The notes: generated by a model from the sequence alone, not told the origin. 45,735 nucleotides of DNA from Chloroflexota bacterium (GCA_019637815.1 JAHBUZ010000029.1:1-45735), one strand, 5' to 3'; numbered from the stretch's first letter, positions 15,111 through 23,610 are shown. Numbers and translations: made by a program.

Positions 15111-16075
15111 CCTCCCGGCCGGCGGTCGGACCCACCGACCATCGGTCGGAGCGCATCGGGGTCGCGGCAGCAGCCCTCTCCGCGATGTCCTTCGGGGTCG
15201 CCTTCCCGGCCACCGCGGTCGTGCTGCGTGCCTACACACCGCTCGCGGCGACCGGTATCTACTCCACGATCGCGCTGGTGCTGCTCCTGGGGATGGCGCT
15301 CGTGGGGCTGGTCCCGCGCCCCGCGCCGGGGTTCACCTCCCGCGCGGCGCTCGGCAAGCTCGCCGTGGTGGCCCTGGTGGGTGGCTTCGCCTTCATCGTT
15401 GGCATGGCAGTGGCGGTCCAGCTGGCGGGTGCCACGGTCGCCGGGTTCGTGGCCACCCTCTACTCCGTGTTCGCGGCGCTGCTCGCGGTGCCCATCCTCG
15501 GCGAGCGGCTGAACCCGACCGCGCTCGGTGCGTTCGTGCTGGCCATCGTGGGCACGGCGCTGCTCGCCGATCCCGGCTCGCTCCATGGCTCGCTGGAGGG
15601 CGTCGCGGTCGCGCTCGTCGCAGCGCTCGGCTTCGGGATGTATCTCGTGCTCGCCCGCAAGTGGGCGGGGAGCCCGGGCATGGGCGGCACCTCCATGGCG
15701 CTCGCCATCCTGGTCGGCCGCGGGCCGCTCATCCTGGGCATCGAGCTGGTCCGCGAACCCGCCGCCCTGACGCCGCCAGGCGTCGACCTGCCGGTCATCC
15801 TGGCCGTGATCTATCTCGCCCTCGTGCCCAGCGCCATCGCGCAGGTGCTCATCCTGGTCAGCACCCGTCGGGTCCCGGCTCGACGCACCTCCGCTGCCCT
15901 GCTGCTGACACCGCTCACCTCGGCGGTCCTCGCGACCGTGTTCCTGGGTGAGACGCTGACCGCGACCGAGCTCCTGGGTGGCGCGCTGGTCATCGCGGGC
16001 ATCATGGGCGCCAGCGGCAGCGGGTCGATGCTCCTCGACGCGTGGCGCGGGCGACGTCCGGGACGAGGCGCCTGA
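15107..16075 (+). CDS. EamA/DMT-family transporter
   Basis: A 322-residue inner-membrane protein with about ten predicted helices in two homologous halves, as in EamA-type drug/metabolite transporters. The first half has SAMSFGVAFPATAVVLR and LYSVFAALLAVPILGERLNPTALGAFVLAIVGTALL; the second ends LLLTPLTSAVLATVFLGETLTATELLGGALVIAGI, the repeated E-R/T-L motif of the fold. The substrate is not predictable. The ATG at 15107 overlaps the preceding small ORF; an in-frame ATG at 15062 lies inside that ORF and is less likely. The gene is followed by a repeat-rich gap. Confidence 0.85.
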   Translation: MTSRPAVGPTDHRSERIGVAAAALSAMSFGVAFPATAVVLRAYTPLAATGIYSTIALVLLLGMALVGLVPRPAPGFTSRAALGKLAVVALVGGFAFIVGMAVAVQLAGATVAGFVATLYSVFAALLAVPILGERLNPTALGAFVLAIVGTALLADPGSLHGSLEGVAVALVAALGFGMYLVLARKWAGSPGMGGTSMALAILVGRGPLILGIELVREPAALTPPGVDLPVILAVIYLALVPSAIAQVLILVSTRRVPARRTSAALLLTPLTSAVLATVFLGETLTATELLGGALVIAGIMGASGSGSMLLDAWRGRRPGRGA

Positions 16076-16205
16076 CCGAACGCTCGAGGGTGACAGGACC
16101 GCCGCGCCAAGAGCCTGCGGTGACAGGCGAGCGCCGAGGGCTCGGGCGGGACGCGCCCGTGTGGCTTGGGGCGTACCCGCGGGGAGGACTCGCCGGTGGC
16201 TCGGG

Positions 16206-16222
16206 CGTGCCTGCCAGTCACG
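16206..16222 (+). repeat. Palindromic repeat, copy 1
   Basis: CGTGCCTGCCAGTCACG, followed by AGACCG. It is a member of the CGTGNCTGNCAGNCACG family, in which outer CGTG/CACG and inner CTG/CAG pair. Confidence 0.6.
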
Positions 16223-16277
16223 AGACCGGGAGCGCCCTGAGCCGGCAGCGCGCGTACTCGGTCGTCGCACCGCTCCG

Positions 16278-16294
16278 CGTGTCTGCCAGCCACG
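16278..16294 (+). repeat. Palindromic repeat, copy 2
   Basis: CGTGTCTGCCAGCCACG, followed by AGATCG, in the same orientation as copy 1 and 72 nt from it. Confidence 0.6.
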
Positions 16295-16456
16295 AGATCG
16301 CCATCCGGGCGCCGGCGCTGCTGCCAACACCCATCCCCAAGTGCCATCCACGAGTATGTCGGCCCTCCGCGTCCCGCTGGAAGGCATCGGTCGATGGACG
16401 GATCGGTCCCGCCAAGCGCGAGATGAGGACGCCACGGAAGGTCGGACCCACGATCT

Positions 16457-16473
16457 CGTGCCTGTCAGGCACG
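16457..16473 (-). repeat. Palindromic repeat, copy 3 (perfect dyad)
   Basis: CGTGCCTGTCAGGCACG is a perfect 8-bp inverted repeat around one central base. It is preceded by CGATCT, the reverse complement of the flank of copy 2, so the unit is inverted relative to copies 1 and 2. Confidence 0.65.
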
Positions 16474-16527
16474 CCGGCGAGCTCCACGGGGCCCAGGCAC
16501 GCCCAGGGATCCGTGCCGTCCCGATCT

Positions 16528-16544
16528 CGTGCCTGATGGACACG
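16528..16544 (-). repeat. Palindromic repeat, copy 4
   Basis: CGTGCCTGATGGACACG, preceded by CGATCT, lies 71 nt from copy 3 in the same inverted orientation. Its dyad is less perfect. Confidence 0.55.
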
Positions 16545-16602
16545 CCCGACCTGACTGCGACGCACCGACGCGACCCGCAGACATGCACCCACGGCACTGG
16601 CG

Positions 16603-16750
16603 GACCTCAGCTCGGCGCGGCACGGGCGGGACCTCGGCTCCGCGCGGCACGGACACGGCACCCGCAGACCTCAGCTCGGCGCGGCACGGGCGGGACCTCG
16701 GCTCCGCGCGGCACGGACACGGCACCCGCAGACCTCAGCTCGGCGCGGCG
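16603..16750 (+). repeat. 64-bp tandem repeat (2.3 copies) at a gene end
   Basis: The unit begins GACCTCAGCTCGGCGCGGCA; copies start at 16603, 16667 and 16731, the first two identical over their full length. The third, partial copy runs into the ABC permease gene and supplies its stop codon (TCA on this strand at 16735-16737). Each unit also contains two diverged GACCTC(A/G)GCTC half-repeats. Confidence 0.85.
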
Positions 16751-17538
16751 ATATCCCGACGGGGGAACACGAACCACGCCCACGCGAGCGCCGCTGCCAT
16801 GACACCCCCGATGAGCAGCGCGTCGGTCGGTCGGAAGGTCCCCTCCAGCAGCTCCTTGGTGCGCACGTAGTGGAACAGCGACAGGTCCCCGAGACCCCGC
16901 ATCTCGGGCCACAGCGAGCCGATGACCTCGAACAGGTAGCTCACGAGCACGATGAGCAGCGTCACGCCGAGAGCGGGCATCACCCGGTCGAACGACACGG
17001 ACGCCGCGAGCGCGATGGCCATGATGGCCCCGAACAGCAGCAAGCCCATCGCCCACACCAGCGGCAGCCGGCGCACCGAGAGCTCGTCCTGGACCCCCGC
17101 CACGTACGCGCCCACCACGTTCGAGACGAGCTGTGCCGCGAGCAGCAGCGCGAGCGCCGTGATGCCCACGACGACCACGACCACGATCAGCGCGCGGCGT
17201 GACACGGGTCGTGACAGGAGCACCTCGAGGGTGCCCCGCTGCCGCTCCCCGACGATGGCCAGGATGGGCATGCCCACCGCGATGATGCCCATGACCGTGA
17301 TCGCGAAGGGGTGGACGAAGCCGAGCGCCATCGCCCCCGACAGGCTGAACATGTCTCCGCCACCGAACTGGGTGAACTGCTCCAGCAGCGGGTTGTTGCG
17401 GATGAAGCTGCCGTACTGGCGGCCGAAGCTGGCGTAGACCAGGGGCATCACCGCGCCCCACACGAGCAGCGCGATGGTGCAGCCGATGATGCGCACCCGG
17501 TTGGCCGCGAACGTGCGGCCGAGCAGCGCGCCGATCAT
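16735..17538 (-). CDS. ABC-2 type transporter permease
   Basis: A 267-residue inner-membrane protein with six or so hydrophobic helices and an ABC-2 layout: N-terminal RTFAANRVRIIGCTIALLVWG, then GERQRGTLEVLLSRPVSRRALI, the amphipathic coupling motif typical of ABC-2 permeases, and LIVLVSYLFEVIGSLW near the end. It exports an unknown substrate with the ATPase encoded just upstream, whose stop overlaps its start (ATGA at 17535-17538). The last codons lie in a 64-bp tandem repeat, so the C-terminal tail (RRDIAAPS) may vary between strains. Confidence 0.88.
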   Translation of the reverse strand: MIGALLGRTFAANRVRIIGCTIALLVWGAVMPLVYASFGRQYGSFIRNNPLLEQFTQFGGGDMFSLSGAMALGFVHPFAITVMGIIAVGMPILAIVGERQRGTLEVLLSRPVSRRALIVVVVVVGITALALLLAAQLVSNVVGAYVAGVQDELSVRRLPLVWAMGLLLFGAIMAIALAASVSFDRVMPALGVTLLIVLVSYLFEVIGSLWPEMRGLGDLSLFHYVRTKELLEGTFRPTDALLIGGVMAAALAWAWFVFPRRDIAAPS

Positions 17539-18539
17539 CGGGCGCCCGCCCGTGGGTCCGGTGGCCCACCCGGCAGCGTGGCGGGCGCATCCGGCGAGTA
17601 GAGCTCCAGGAACGCCTCCTCCAGGCGTGCCGGCTCGATGAGCAGGTCCCGCACCGGCCAGCCCGCGATCGCAGCGAGCAGTGGCCCCACGTCGCCCTCC
17701 AGCTCCGCGCGCAGCAGCCCTGGCCGCACCTCCGTCACGCTCAGCCCGGGCACGCCCCGCAGGTCCGGCACATCACCATCGGTCCGCAGCTCCACGTGTC
17801 GTCGACGACGCGCGAGGAGCTGCTCCACGCTGGATGCCGCGACCAGCCGACCGCCCCGGATGATGGCCACGCGGTCGCACACCCGCTCCACCTCGGACAG
17901 CACGTGGGAGCTGAAGAACACGCTCCGGCCGGCCTGGCGTCGCTCCTCGAGGATGGCGTAGAACGCGTGCTGCATGAGCGGGTCCAGGCCCTCGGTGGGC
18001 TCGTCGAGGATGGCCAGCTCGGGGTCATGCTGGAGCGCCTGGATGATGCCCACCTTCTGGCGCATGCCGCGGGAGTAGTCACGGACCGGTCGACGCAGAT
18101 CCGCGGCGGCGAGCTCCAGGCGGTCGGTGAGCGATGCCCGGAGCGGGGTCGGCTGACCGTACAGACGGGCCAGGTAGTCGAGCAGGTCGGCACCGGTCAT
18201 CGTGTCGTACAGGTCGATGCCCGCCGGCAGATAGCCCGTCCGTGCCCGGATGCGCAGCCCGTCCCGGACCACATCGTGACCCAGCACCCGGGCCCGCCCG
18301 CTGCTCGGGTGCAGGAACCCCAGGAGGATGCGGATGGCGGTGCTCTTGCCTGCGCCGTTCGGTCCCAGGAAGCCGTAGATCTCGCCCGGCTGGACATCGA
18401 TGGTCAGCGAATCGAGCGCCACGACCTCGTCCCGGTGTCCACCACGACGTCCGGTCGGATAGCGCTTGCCGAGCCCTTCGATGGCGATGACCGGCGACCG
18501 GGTCGGCGGGACGGGCGATGGCGGCACGAGCGGCCCCAC
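17535..18539 (-). CDS. ABC transporter ATP-binding protein
   Basis: A 334-residue exporter-type ATPase. Walker A is GPNGAGKST (about residues 60-68), the signature is YSRGMRQ (in place of LSGGQ), and Walker B is LAILDEPTEGLD; the switch region reads VFFSSHVLSEVE. A C-terminal domain of about 85 residues follows, of the kind found in CcmA/drug-exporter ATPases. The start is a GTG at 18539, one nucleotide after the BioY stop codon, and it overlaps the permease by ATGA, so the three genes probably form one transcript. It is not an ECF-type ATPase, so its pairing with BioY is positional only. Confidence 0.9.
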   Translation of the reverse strand: MGPLVPPSPVPPTRSPVIAIEGLGKRYPTGRRGGHRDEVVALDSLTIDVQPGEIYGFLGPNGAGKSTAIRILLGFLHPSSGRARVLGHDVVRDGLRIRARTGYLPAGIDLYDTMTGADLLDYLARLYGQPTPLRASLTDRLELAAADLRRPVRDYSRGMRQKVGIIQALQHDPELAILDEPTEGLDPLMQHAFYAILEERRQAGRSVFFSSHVLSEVERVCDRVAIIRGGRLVAASSVEQLLARRRRHVELRTDGDVPDLRGVPGLSVTEVRPGLLRAELEGDVGPLLAAIAGWPVRDLLIEPARLEEAFLELYSPDAPATLPGGPPDPRAGAR

Positions 18540-18540
18540 G

Positions 18541-19254
18541 CTAGAGGTCGTGATCCCTCCGGGCGACCATGCGCCAGCCGATGGGCAGCAGGCCGGCGGC
18601 CACGATGACCTTGACCACCTCGCCCGGCAGGAACGGCCAGAGACCGTACAGCAGCGTGTCCGAGACGCTCAACGACGCGGCCACCGAGAGCCACGTCATG
18701 CCGATCGCGAACACGACCACCAGGCCGATGACCATCGCGGCGATGGAGCCCCGCAGTCGGCGATCCCAGCCCAGCTCCGCGAGCCGACCGACGAGCGCCG
18801 CCGCGACCATGAAGCCGATGAGGTAGCCGCCCGTGGTGCCCAGCACCAGGTGGCCGTCCACGACCGACGCGAAGTGCCGGAAGCTCGATTCGTGGGTGCC
18901 CTGCGCGTTGAGCGCGAACACCGGCAGGCCGACGGCGCCGATGAGCAGGTACAGGCCCGTGGACGCCAGGCCGCGCCGGAAGCCCAGCGTGGCGCCCACG
19001 AGCAGCGCGGCCATGGTCTGGAGCGAGACCGGCACGTACGGGTTGACGGGCACGTAGATGCCACCGATGGCGATCGCCGGCACATCGAACGAGACCCAGG
19101 CACCCGCGACCATGAGCGCGGTGCCCACGAGCACCATCAGCAGGTTGCGCTGCCAGACCGCGGCGCGCTCACCAAGACGGATGGGGACCAGGAAATCGCC
19201 GAGGGTCAGGCCGCGTTCGAAGGGCGGCACACGGCTCAGACGGGCTGCGATCAC
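18541..19254 (-). CDS. bioY: BioY-family biotin transporter S-component
   Basis: A 237-residue membrane protein. The diagnostic BioY segment is present (VPVNPYVPVSLQTMAALLVGA, then LGFRRGLASTGLYLLIGAVGLPVFA), as is GGYLIGFMVAAALVGRLAE, with six predicted helices. BioY binds biotin and works alone or with an ECF energising module, which is not in this window. The GTG at 19254 is chosen because TAGCAT lies 7 nt upstream; the longer frame runs into the neighbouring gene. Homologues end close to this C-terminus. Confidence 0.85.
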   Translation of the reverse strand: MIAARLSRVPPFERGLTLGDFLVPIRLGERAAVWQRNLLMVLVGTALMVAGAWVSFDVPAIAIGGIYVPVNPYVPVSLQTMAALLVGATLGFRRGLASTGLYLLIGAVGLPVFALNAQGTHESSFRHFASVVDGHLVLGTTGGYLIGFMVAAALVGRLAELGWDRRLRGSIAAMVIGLVVVFAIGMTWLSVAASLSVSDTLLYGLWPFLPGEVVKVIVAAGLLPIGWRMVARRDHDL

Positions 19255-19261
19255 GACGCGG

Positions 19262-19267
19262 ATGCTA
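19262..19267 (-). promoter_or_regulatory. -10-like TAGCAT upstream of bioY
   Basis: TAGCAT is spaced 7 nt from the bioY GTG, so bioY may start its own leaderless transcript in addition to read-through from the GH15 operon. Confidence 0.45.
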
Positions 19268-19300
19268 CCAGTCGGCGGCGCTCCCGGTGTGTCCCCGATG

Positions 19301-19672
19301 TCATCCCCCCAGGGCATCCCGGACGGCCACCGTGAGCCGGCCCAGGTTCCGTTCATCGAGCTCCACCTCGAGGTCGTGCTCCCCTGGCTCCAGCTGCCAG
19401 CCAGCGACGTGGAACGTGACCACGTCCCCTCGCCGGAAGGTGACCGGCCGCTCGGGCGAGATATCGATGGCCCGATAGACGGTGTCCTCACCGTCCCGCT
19501 GGGCGCTGATCTGGCGCGGGTCGATGGCCTGGTCGTCCACCCGGATGAGACCCACCCCCACCAGGACGCCATCGCCGATGCCGTTGCGCGCCTGGAGCCG
19601 GAAACCCCCCGGCTCGTTGGCGAGACTGCCGGCCACATAGACCTGGCGCGCCAGGAACCCCGGGACGCGCAT
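19301..19672 (-). CDS. Small conserved protein of unknown function
   Basis: A 123-residue soluble, beta-rich protein: FLARQVYVAGSLANEPGGF, then LQARNGIGDGVLVGVGLIRVDD, and later GDVVTFHVAGWQL and LEPGEHDLEVELDERNLG. I cannot assign a function; the sequence reads like a small two-sheet lipid- or ligand-binding fold, which is a guess. Its ATG shares a base with the GH15 stop (TGATG at 19670-19674), so it is translated with that enzyme and may act with it. There is no signal peptide or membrane segment. Confidence 0.65.
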   Translation of the reverse strand: MRVPGFLARQVYVAGSLANEPGGFRLQARNGIGDGVLVGVGLIRVDDQAIDPRQISAQRDGEDTVYRAIDISPERPVTFRRGDVVTFHVAGWQLEPGEHDLEVELDERNLGRLTVAVRDALGG

Positions 19673-21450
19673 CAGGCCCGCGCAGCGCCGGTCCGCGCCA
19701 GGTCGAGCGCGGCGCCGAGGAGCGCGAGATGGCTGAACGCCTGGGGTGTGTTGCCCAGGTGGCGGCCCGTGCGGGTGTCGATCTCCTCGGCGTACAGACC
19801 GAGCGGGCTCGCGAAGGAGAGGAGCCGCTCCATCAGCGTCTCCGCCTCCTGACGCCGCCCGATGCGCGCGAGCGCCGAGACCAGCCAGAACGAGCAGATC
19901 GTGAACGAGCCCTCCTCGTCACGGGACACGCCATCGTCCGCGGCGGTATCCGGCCGATAGCGCAGTACCAGGCCGTCCTCGGTCAGCTCGTCCGCGATGG
20001 CGAGCACGGTCGCCCGCACCCGCGGATCGTCCGGCGGCAGGAAGCCCATGAGCGGCACGAGCAGCAGCGACGCGTCCAGCGGCGCCTCGCCATAGCACTG
20101 CGTGAACACGCCGCGCGCGTCCACCGCATGCTCCAGCAGGTCGTCCCGCACGAGGTCCGCCTCGGCGCGCCAGGCCACGCTTCGTGCGCCCGCCTCCTGG
20201 CCGGCGACCCGCGCCCCGATGCGCGCCGCGCGATCGAGCGCCACCCAGCACATGAGCTTGCTGCTGCTGAAATGGCGCGGCTCGCCGCGGATCTCCCAGA
20301 TCCCCTGGTCGGGCAGGCGCCAGGCCGCGGCGGCCTCCTCGGCCAGCCGGATGGTCATCGCCCACATGCGTGCATCCGGAGCTCGAGCATCGACGTCGTC
20401 GGTGCCCAGGTCGCGCAGCAGCAGGTCCAGGATCCAGCCCCACGCGTCCAGCTGTCGTTGCCCCACGGCACCGTTGCCGACACGCACCGGTCGGGCGCCC
20501 TCGTAGCCGCTGAGCGTGTCCAGCGTCCGCTCCGGCAGATCCAGCTCCCCGCCGACCCCGTACATGATCTGGAGTGGGGCGGCCTCCACGCGACCGGCAA
20601 GGAAGTCGAGGAACGCGTGGGCCTCCGCCCGGAAGCCCAGGGCGTGCAGCGCGGTCATGGTGCACACGCCGTCCCGGATCCACGTGTATCGGTAGTCCCA
20701 GTTCCGGTTCCCGCCGGGCGCCTCCGGCAACGAGGTCGTGGCAGCCGCCATCACGGCGCCGGTCGGCCGATGGATGAGGCCCTGGAGGGTGAGCGCGGAG
20801 CGTGCCAGCAGACCGGTCGGGTCCGGATCGGGGACGGACCCGGCGCGGAGCCAGGCGTGCTGATGGGCGACGGTCGTGGCGATGCGACGCTCGGCGTCGG
20901 CGACGCTCGGCACGTGCGCGTCCCCCCAGCACAGGGCGACCGCGGCCGACTCGCCAGCGGACAGTCGGATGGTGCCCGTCGCGGGCCCTCGATCGACGGT
21001 CGCCTCGAGGGCGCCCTCCAGGCGAAGGCGGAGTGGCTCGACCGGGACCGCCCCCGCGAATCCGGGCGCCAGCCGGCACTCGATCCGCACCTCGACCGCA
21101 CGGGACGTGCATCGAGCCAGCCGCACCAGCGCCCCGTCGGCCGTGCCCGTCGCATCGGTCGTCAACGCGTCCTGGACCACGAGCGTGCCACCCGGCAGCG
21201 TCCAGGTGGTCTCCAGCACCAGGCTGTCCGGGAGATATCGATGGGTCGGCGGGGCCGCGGCCTCGGCGTCCACGGGCGCCACGCGGAACCTGCCCGCATC
21301 ACGGTCGAGGATGCCCGCCAGCACCGCGGGCGAGTCCATGCGCGGCAGGCACAGCCACTCCACGTTGCCATCCGGTCCCACGAGGGCCGTGGTCACGCCG
21401 TCCGACAGGAAGCCAAGGCGCTCGATGGGCGGGAAGGCGCGGTCGCTCAC
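19672..21450 (-). CDS. Glycoside hydrolase family 15 protein (glucoamylase/trehalase type)
   Basis: A 592-residue cytoplasmic GH15 enzyme. An N-terminal beta-sandwich (GFLSDGVTTALVGPDGNVEWLCLPRMDSP) is followed by an (alpha/alpha)6 barrel with PGGNRNWDYRYTWIRDG (245-261), GNGAVGQRQLDAWG (325-338), GIWEIRGEPRHFSSSKLMCW (383-402), YGEAPLDAS and YAEEID (553-558). Glu386 is the likely general acid and Glu555/556 the likely general base. Bacterial homologues include trehalases and glucoamylases; which substrate applies cannot be told. There is no signal peptide. The GTG at 21450 has TATCGT 6 nt upstream and the conserved N-terminus starts there, so the 37-residue longer frame is rejected. Confidence 0.92.
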   Translation of the reverse strand: MSDRAFPPIERLGFLSDGVTTALVGPDGNVEWLCLPRMDSPAVLAGILDRDAGRFRVAPVDAEAAAPPTHRYLPDSLVLETTWTLPGGTLVVQDALTTDATGTADGALVRLARCTSRAVEVRIECRLAPGFAGAVPVEPLRLRLEGALEATVDRGPATGTIRLSAGESAAVALCWGDAHVPSVADAERRIATTVAHQHAWLRAGSVPDPDPTGLLARSALTLQGLIHRPTGAVMAAATTSLPEAPGGNRNWDYRYTWIRDGVCTMTALHALGFRAEAHAFLDFLAGRVEAAPLQIMYGVGGELDLPERTLDTLSGYEGARPVRVGNGAVGQRQLDAWGWILDLLLRDLGTDDVDARAPDARMWAMTIRLAEEAAAAWRLPDQGIWEIRGEPRHFSSSKLMCWVALDRAARIGARVAGQEAGARSVAWRAEADLVRDDLLEHAVDARGVFTQCYGEAPLDASLLLVPLMGFLPPDDPRVRATVLAIADELTEDGLVLRYRPDTAADDGVSRDEEGSFTICSFWLVSALARIGRRQEAETLMERLLSFASPLGLYAEEIDTRTGRHLGNTPQAFSHLALLGAALDLARTGAARA

Positions 21451-21456
21451 CGCGCC

Positions 21457-21462
21457 ACGATA
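21457..21462 (-). promoter_or_regulatory. -10-like TATCGT upstream of the GH15 gene
   Basis: TATCGT is spaced 6 nt from the GTG start; it is the likely promoter for the GH15-led operon. Confidence 0.45.
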
Positions 21463-21617
21463 CCCGAGCCCACGCTGCTGGTACGTCGGATGTCGCGCCG
21501 TGAATCGCCGGAACGACCGATGACCGGGCACCGGTCGGCGGCGTACGGTGCGGCGACCCACGGGGTGTCGAGCCCGGGTCGAGATGACACCGCCGACCCC
21601 GCGAGCCCGGAGCCTTC

Positions 21618-23039
21618 ATGCACGCCGCCACCATCCCCTCCTCCACCCTCGACCAGGTCGCCCATGCCCTCGCGGGCCGCATCCGCGGACGGGTCGTGCG
21701 ACCGACCGACCCCGACTACGACACCGCACGGACGATCTGGAACACGATGCACGATGCGCGACCCGCGCTCGTCGTCGAGGTCGCGGACACGACGGACGTC
21801 GTCATCGCGCTCGGCGCAGCACGCGCCGCAGGTCTCGAGGTCGCGGTGCGGGGTGGCGGCCACAGCGTCGCCGGCAACGGGACGGTCGAGGGCGGCATGG
21901 TCATCGACCTCGGCGCCCGCATGCGCCGCGTGTCGGTGGACCCGGATGCACGCGTGGTCCGGGTCCAGGGCGGCGCGACGCTCGGCGACATGGACGCCTC
22001 GACCCAGCCGTTCGGGCTCGCCGTGCCCACGGGTGTCGTGTCCATGACCGGGGTCACCGGGCTCACGCTCGGTGGCGGTGTCGGGTGGCTGACCCGGCCC
22101 TACGGGCTCGCGGCCGACAACCTGCTGGCAGCTGAGCTCGTGCTCGCGGATGGTCGCGTGACCCGGGCCGATGCATCGACGCCGGACCTGCTCTGGGCGC
22201 TCCGGGGCGGCGGGGGCAACTTCGGCATCGTGACCGAGCTCGAGATGCGGGCATACCCGCTGGGACCCGATGTCCTGGCCGGGGCGTTCATCCATCACCG
22301 CCCCGCGTGGGGTGCAGCGCTCACGGCGTTCGCGTCGTGGGCCACGGACCTGCCGGACGCGATGACGCCCATCGTCTCCGTCATCCGCCTGCCCGCGGCA
22401 TGGGACGTCTCGCCGGACCCCGTGATGGTCACCGGGTTCGCGTGGGCGGACCCGGACCGGGCAGCGGGCATGGCGCTCATCGATCGCCTGCGGGTGCTCG
22501 CCCGGCCGGACATCGAGGTGCTCGAGCCGACCACGTGGACCGCGTGGCAGTCCTCCATGGACGAGCTGTTCTCGACGGGTGGCCAGCGTGCGTACTGGAA
22601 GAACGTCGCCCTGCGTCACCTCGATGCCGATGCCGTGGCGGCGGTGGTGTCGCTCGCCGAGCGGCTGCCACTCGCCAGCGGCTTCGACATCCACCACATG
22701 GGTGGCGCGTTCGGACGGGTCCCGGTCGGGTCGACCGCGTTCCCGAACCGGTCGGCCGCGTACTGGGTGAACGCCTACGCCATCTGGACCGACCCGGCGG
22801 ACGACGCGGAGGGCATCGGCTGGGCACGCGCCGTCCAGGCGGAGCTCGGACCGTTCGCCGACCCCGGCGAGTACGTCAACTTCCTGGGTGCCCACGTGAC
22901 GGACAGCGACGGGGCACGCGCGGCCGCGCTGCGCGCCTATGGGCCCGACCAGCTGCGTCGGCTGGCGGCGGTCAAGCGCGAGGTGGATCCCGATGACGTC
23001 TTCCACCGGACCCTGCGGATCCCGACGGACCCAGCCTGA
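21618..23039 (+). CDS. FAD-binding oxidoreductase, berberine-bridge-enzyme type
   Basis: A 473-residue flavoprotein of the PCMH/VAO type. The FAD-binding domain has VAVRGGGHSVAGNGTVEGGMV, where the His is the usual site of covalent 8-alpha attachment, then GLTLGGGVGWLTRPYGLAADNL and RGGGGNFGIVTELEM. The C-terminal BBE-like segment is degenerate (YVNFLGAH, then AYGPDQLRRLAAVKREVDPDDVF). The cysteine that makes the second flavin bond in bicovalent members is not evident. It probably oxidises an alcohol or sugar; the substrate is unknown. The ATG at 21618 follows CCGGAG at a suitable distance. It is divergent from the GH15 operon. Confidence 0.9.
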   Translation: MHAATIPSSTLDQVAHALAGRIRGRVVRPTDPDYDTARTIWNTMHDARPALVVEVADTTDVVIALGAARAAGLEVAVRGGGHSVAGNGTVEGGMVIDLGARMRRVSVDPDARVVRVQGGATLGDMDASTQPFGLAVPTGVVSMTGVTGLTLGGGVGWLTRPYGLAADNLLAAELVLADGRVTRADASTPDLLWALRGGGGNFGIVTELEMRAYPLGPDVLAGAFIHHRPAWGAALTAFASWATDLPDAMTPIVSVIRLPAAWDVSPDPVMVTGFAWADPDRAAGMALIDRLRVLARPDIEVLEPTTWTAWQSSMDELFSTGGQRAYWKNVALRHLDADAVAAVVSLAERLPLASGFDIHHMGGAFGRVPVGSTAFPNRSAAYWVNAYAIWTDPADDAEGIGWARAVQAELGPFADPGEYVNFLGAHVTDSDGARAAALRAYGPDQLRRLAAVKREVDPDDVFHRTLRIPTDPA

Positions 23040-23102
23040 GGCAGGGCCCCCGGTCATGTCCCGGGTCGGTGCGCGGCTCCCGCCAGCTGGGTGCCGCCCG
23101 GG

Positions 23103-23489
23103 TCAGTCCTCGGTGGCTGCTGGCGGACCCGCGTCGATGACGCAGAAGCGATTGCCCTCCGGGTCCGCGAGGATCACATAGTCCGCATCCGGTGGTCGCC
23201 GGTCCCAGTGGACCTCGGTCGCGCCGAGGGCGAGCAGCCGGGCGACCTCGGCGGGCTGCTCGTCGGCGTACAGGTCGAGGTGGATGCGGGGCGGCACCTG
23301 GACGGTGGAGCGCATCCGGTCGAGCGAGACGTTCGGTCCGCGGCCGTCGGGCGGGTGGAGCAGCACGAAGTCGATGGCCGGGTCGCTCGCCGGGTCCTCA
23401 CGCGGCACGTACCCCAGCGCCGCGCTCCAGAAGGCGGTCTGACGGACCAGGTCATCGACCCGGATGACGATGGAGCCCACGCGCAACAT
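23103..23489 (-). CDS. VOC (glyoxalase-like) family protein
   Basis: A 128-residue protein with paired beta-alpha-beta-beta-beta modules: MLRVGSIVIRVDDLVRQTAFWSAALGY, then HLDLYADEQPAEVARLLALGATEV and DPEGNRFCVID. Short VOC proteins of this kind are often metal-dependent enzymes or antibiotic-binding proteins; the first metal His found in glyoxalases is not obvious in strand 1, so activity is uncertain. The ATG at 23489 has TACCCT 6 nt upstream (leaderless type). It is convergent with the FAD oxidoreductase gene. Confidence 0.82.
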   Translation of the reverse strand: MLRVGSIVIRVDDLVRQTAFWSAALGYVPREDPASDPAIDFVLLHPPDGRGPNVSLDRMRSTVQVPPRIHLDLYADEQPAEVARLLALGATEVHWDRRPPDADYVILADPEGNRFCVIDAGPPAATED

Positions 23490-23495
23490 GGCTGC

Positions 23496-23501
23496 AGGGT
23501 A
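23496..23501 (-). promoter_or_regulatory. -10-like TACCCT upstream of the VOC gene
   Basis: TACCCT is spaced 6 nt from the ATG at 23489. Confidence 0.4.
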
Positions 23502-23533
23502 CGCCGCGACGAGGCAGGAGGTCGACAGGGAGT

Positions 23534-23610
23534 TGGGGTGGCCTAGGGGAATCGAACCCCTAACCGCTGGATCCACATTCCAGTGCTCTGCCGATTGAGC
23601 TAAGGCCACC
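23534..23610 (-). tRNA. tRNA-His (GTG anticodon)
   Basis: A complete cloverleaf: acceptor GTGGCCT/AGGCCAC, D stem GCTC/GAGC, anticodon stem CTGGA/TCCAG with loop ATGTGGA (anticodon GTG), T arm AGGGG-TTCGATT-CCCCT. The gene encodes the extra G at -1 (23610), the opposing C73 and the 3' CCA (23534-23536), all as expected for bacterial tRNA-His. TACACT at 23655-23660 is a possible -10 box. Confidence 0.97.

Larger units (their letters stand above)
16076..16734. other. Repeat-rich intergenic island 1
   Basis: This stretch of 659 nt lies between the EamA gene and the 3' end of the ABC permease gene and has no convincing gene. It contains at least four copies of a 17-bp imperfect palindrome (two in each orientation) and a 64-bp tandem repeat at its right end. 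Confidence 0.65.

Noticed and set aside
16206..16544. CRISPR array
   Set aside because: Copies are in both orientations, imperfect, and there are no uniform spacers or cas genes.
19729..22047. 772-codon plus-strand frame across the GH15 gene
   Set aside because: It is opposite a clear GH15 enzyme and runs into the FAD oxidoreductase in another frame; its composition is typical of GC-rich antisense frames.
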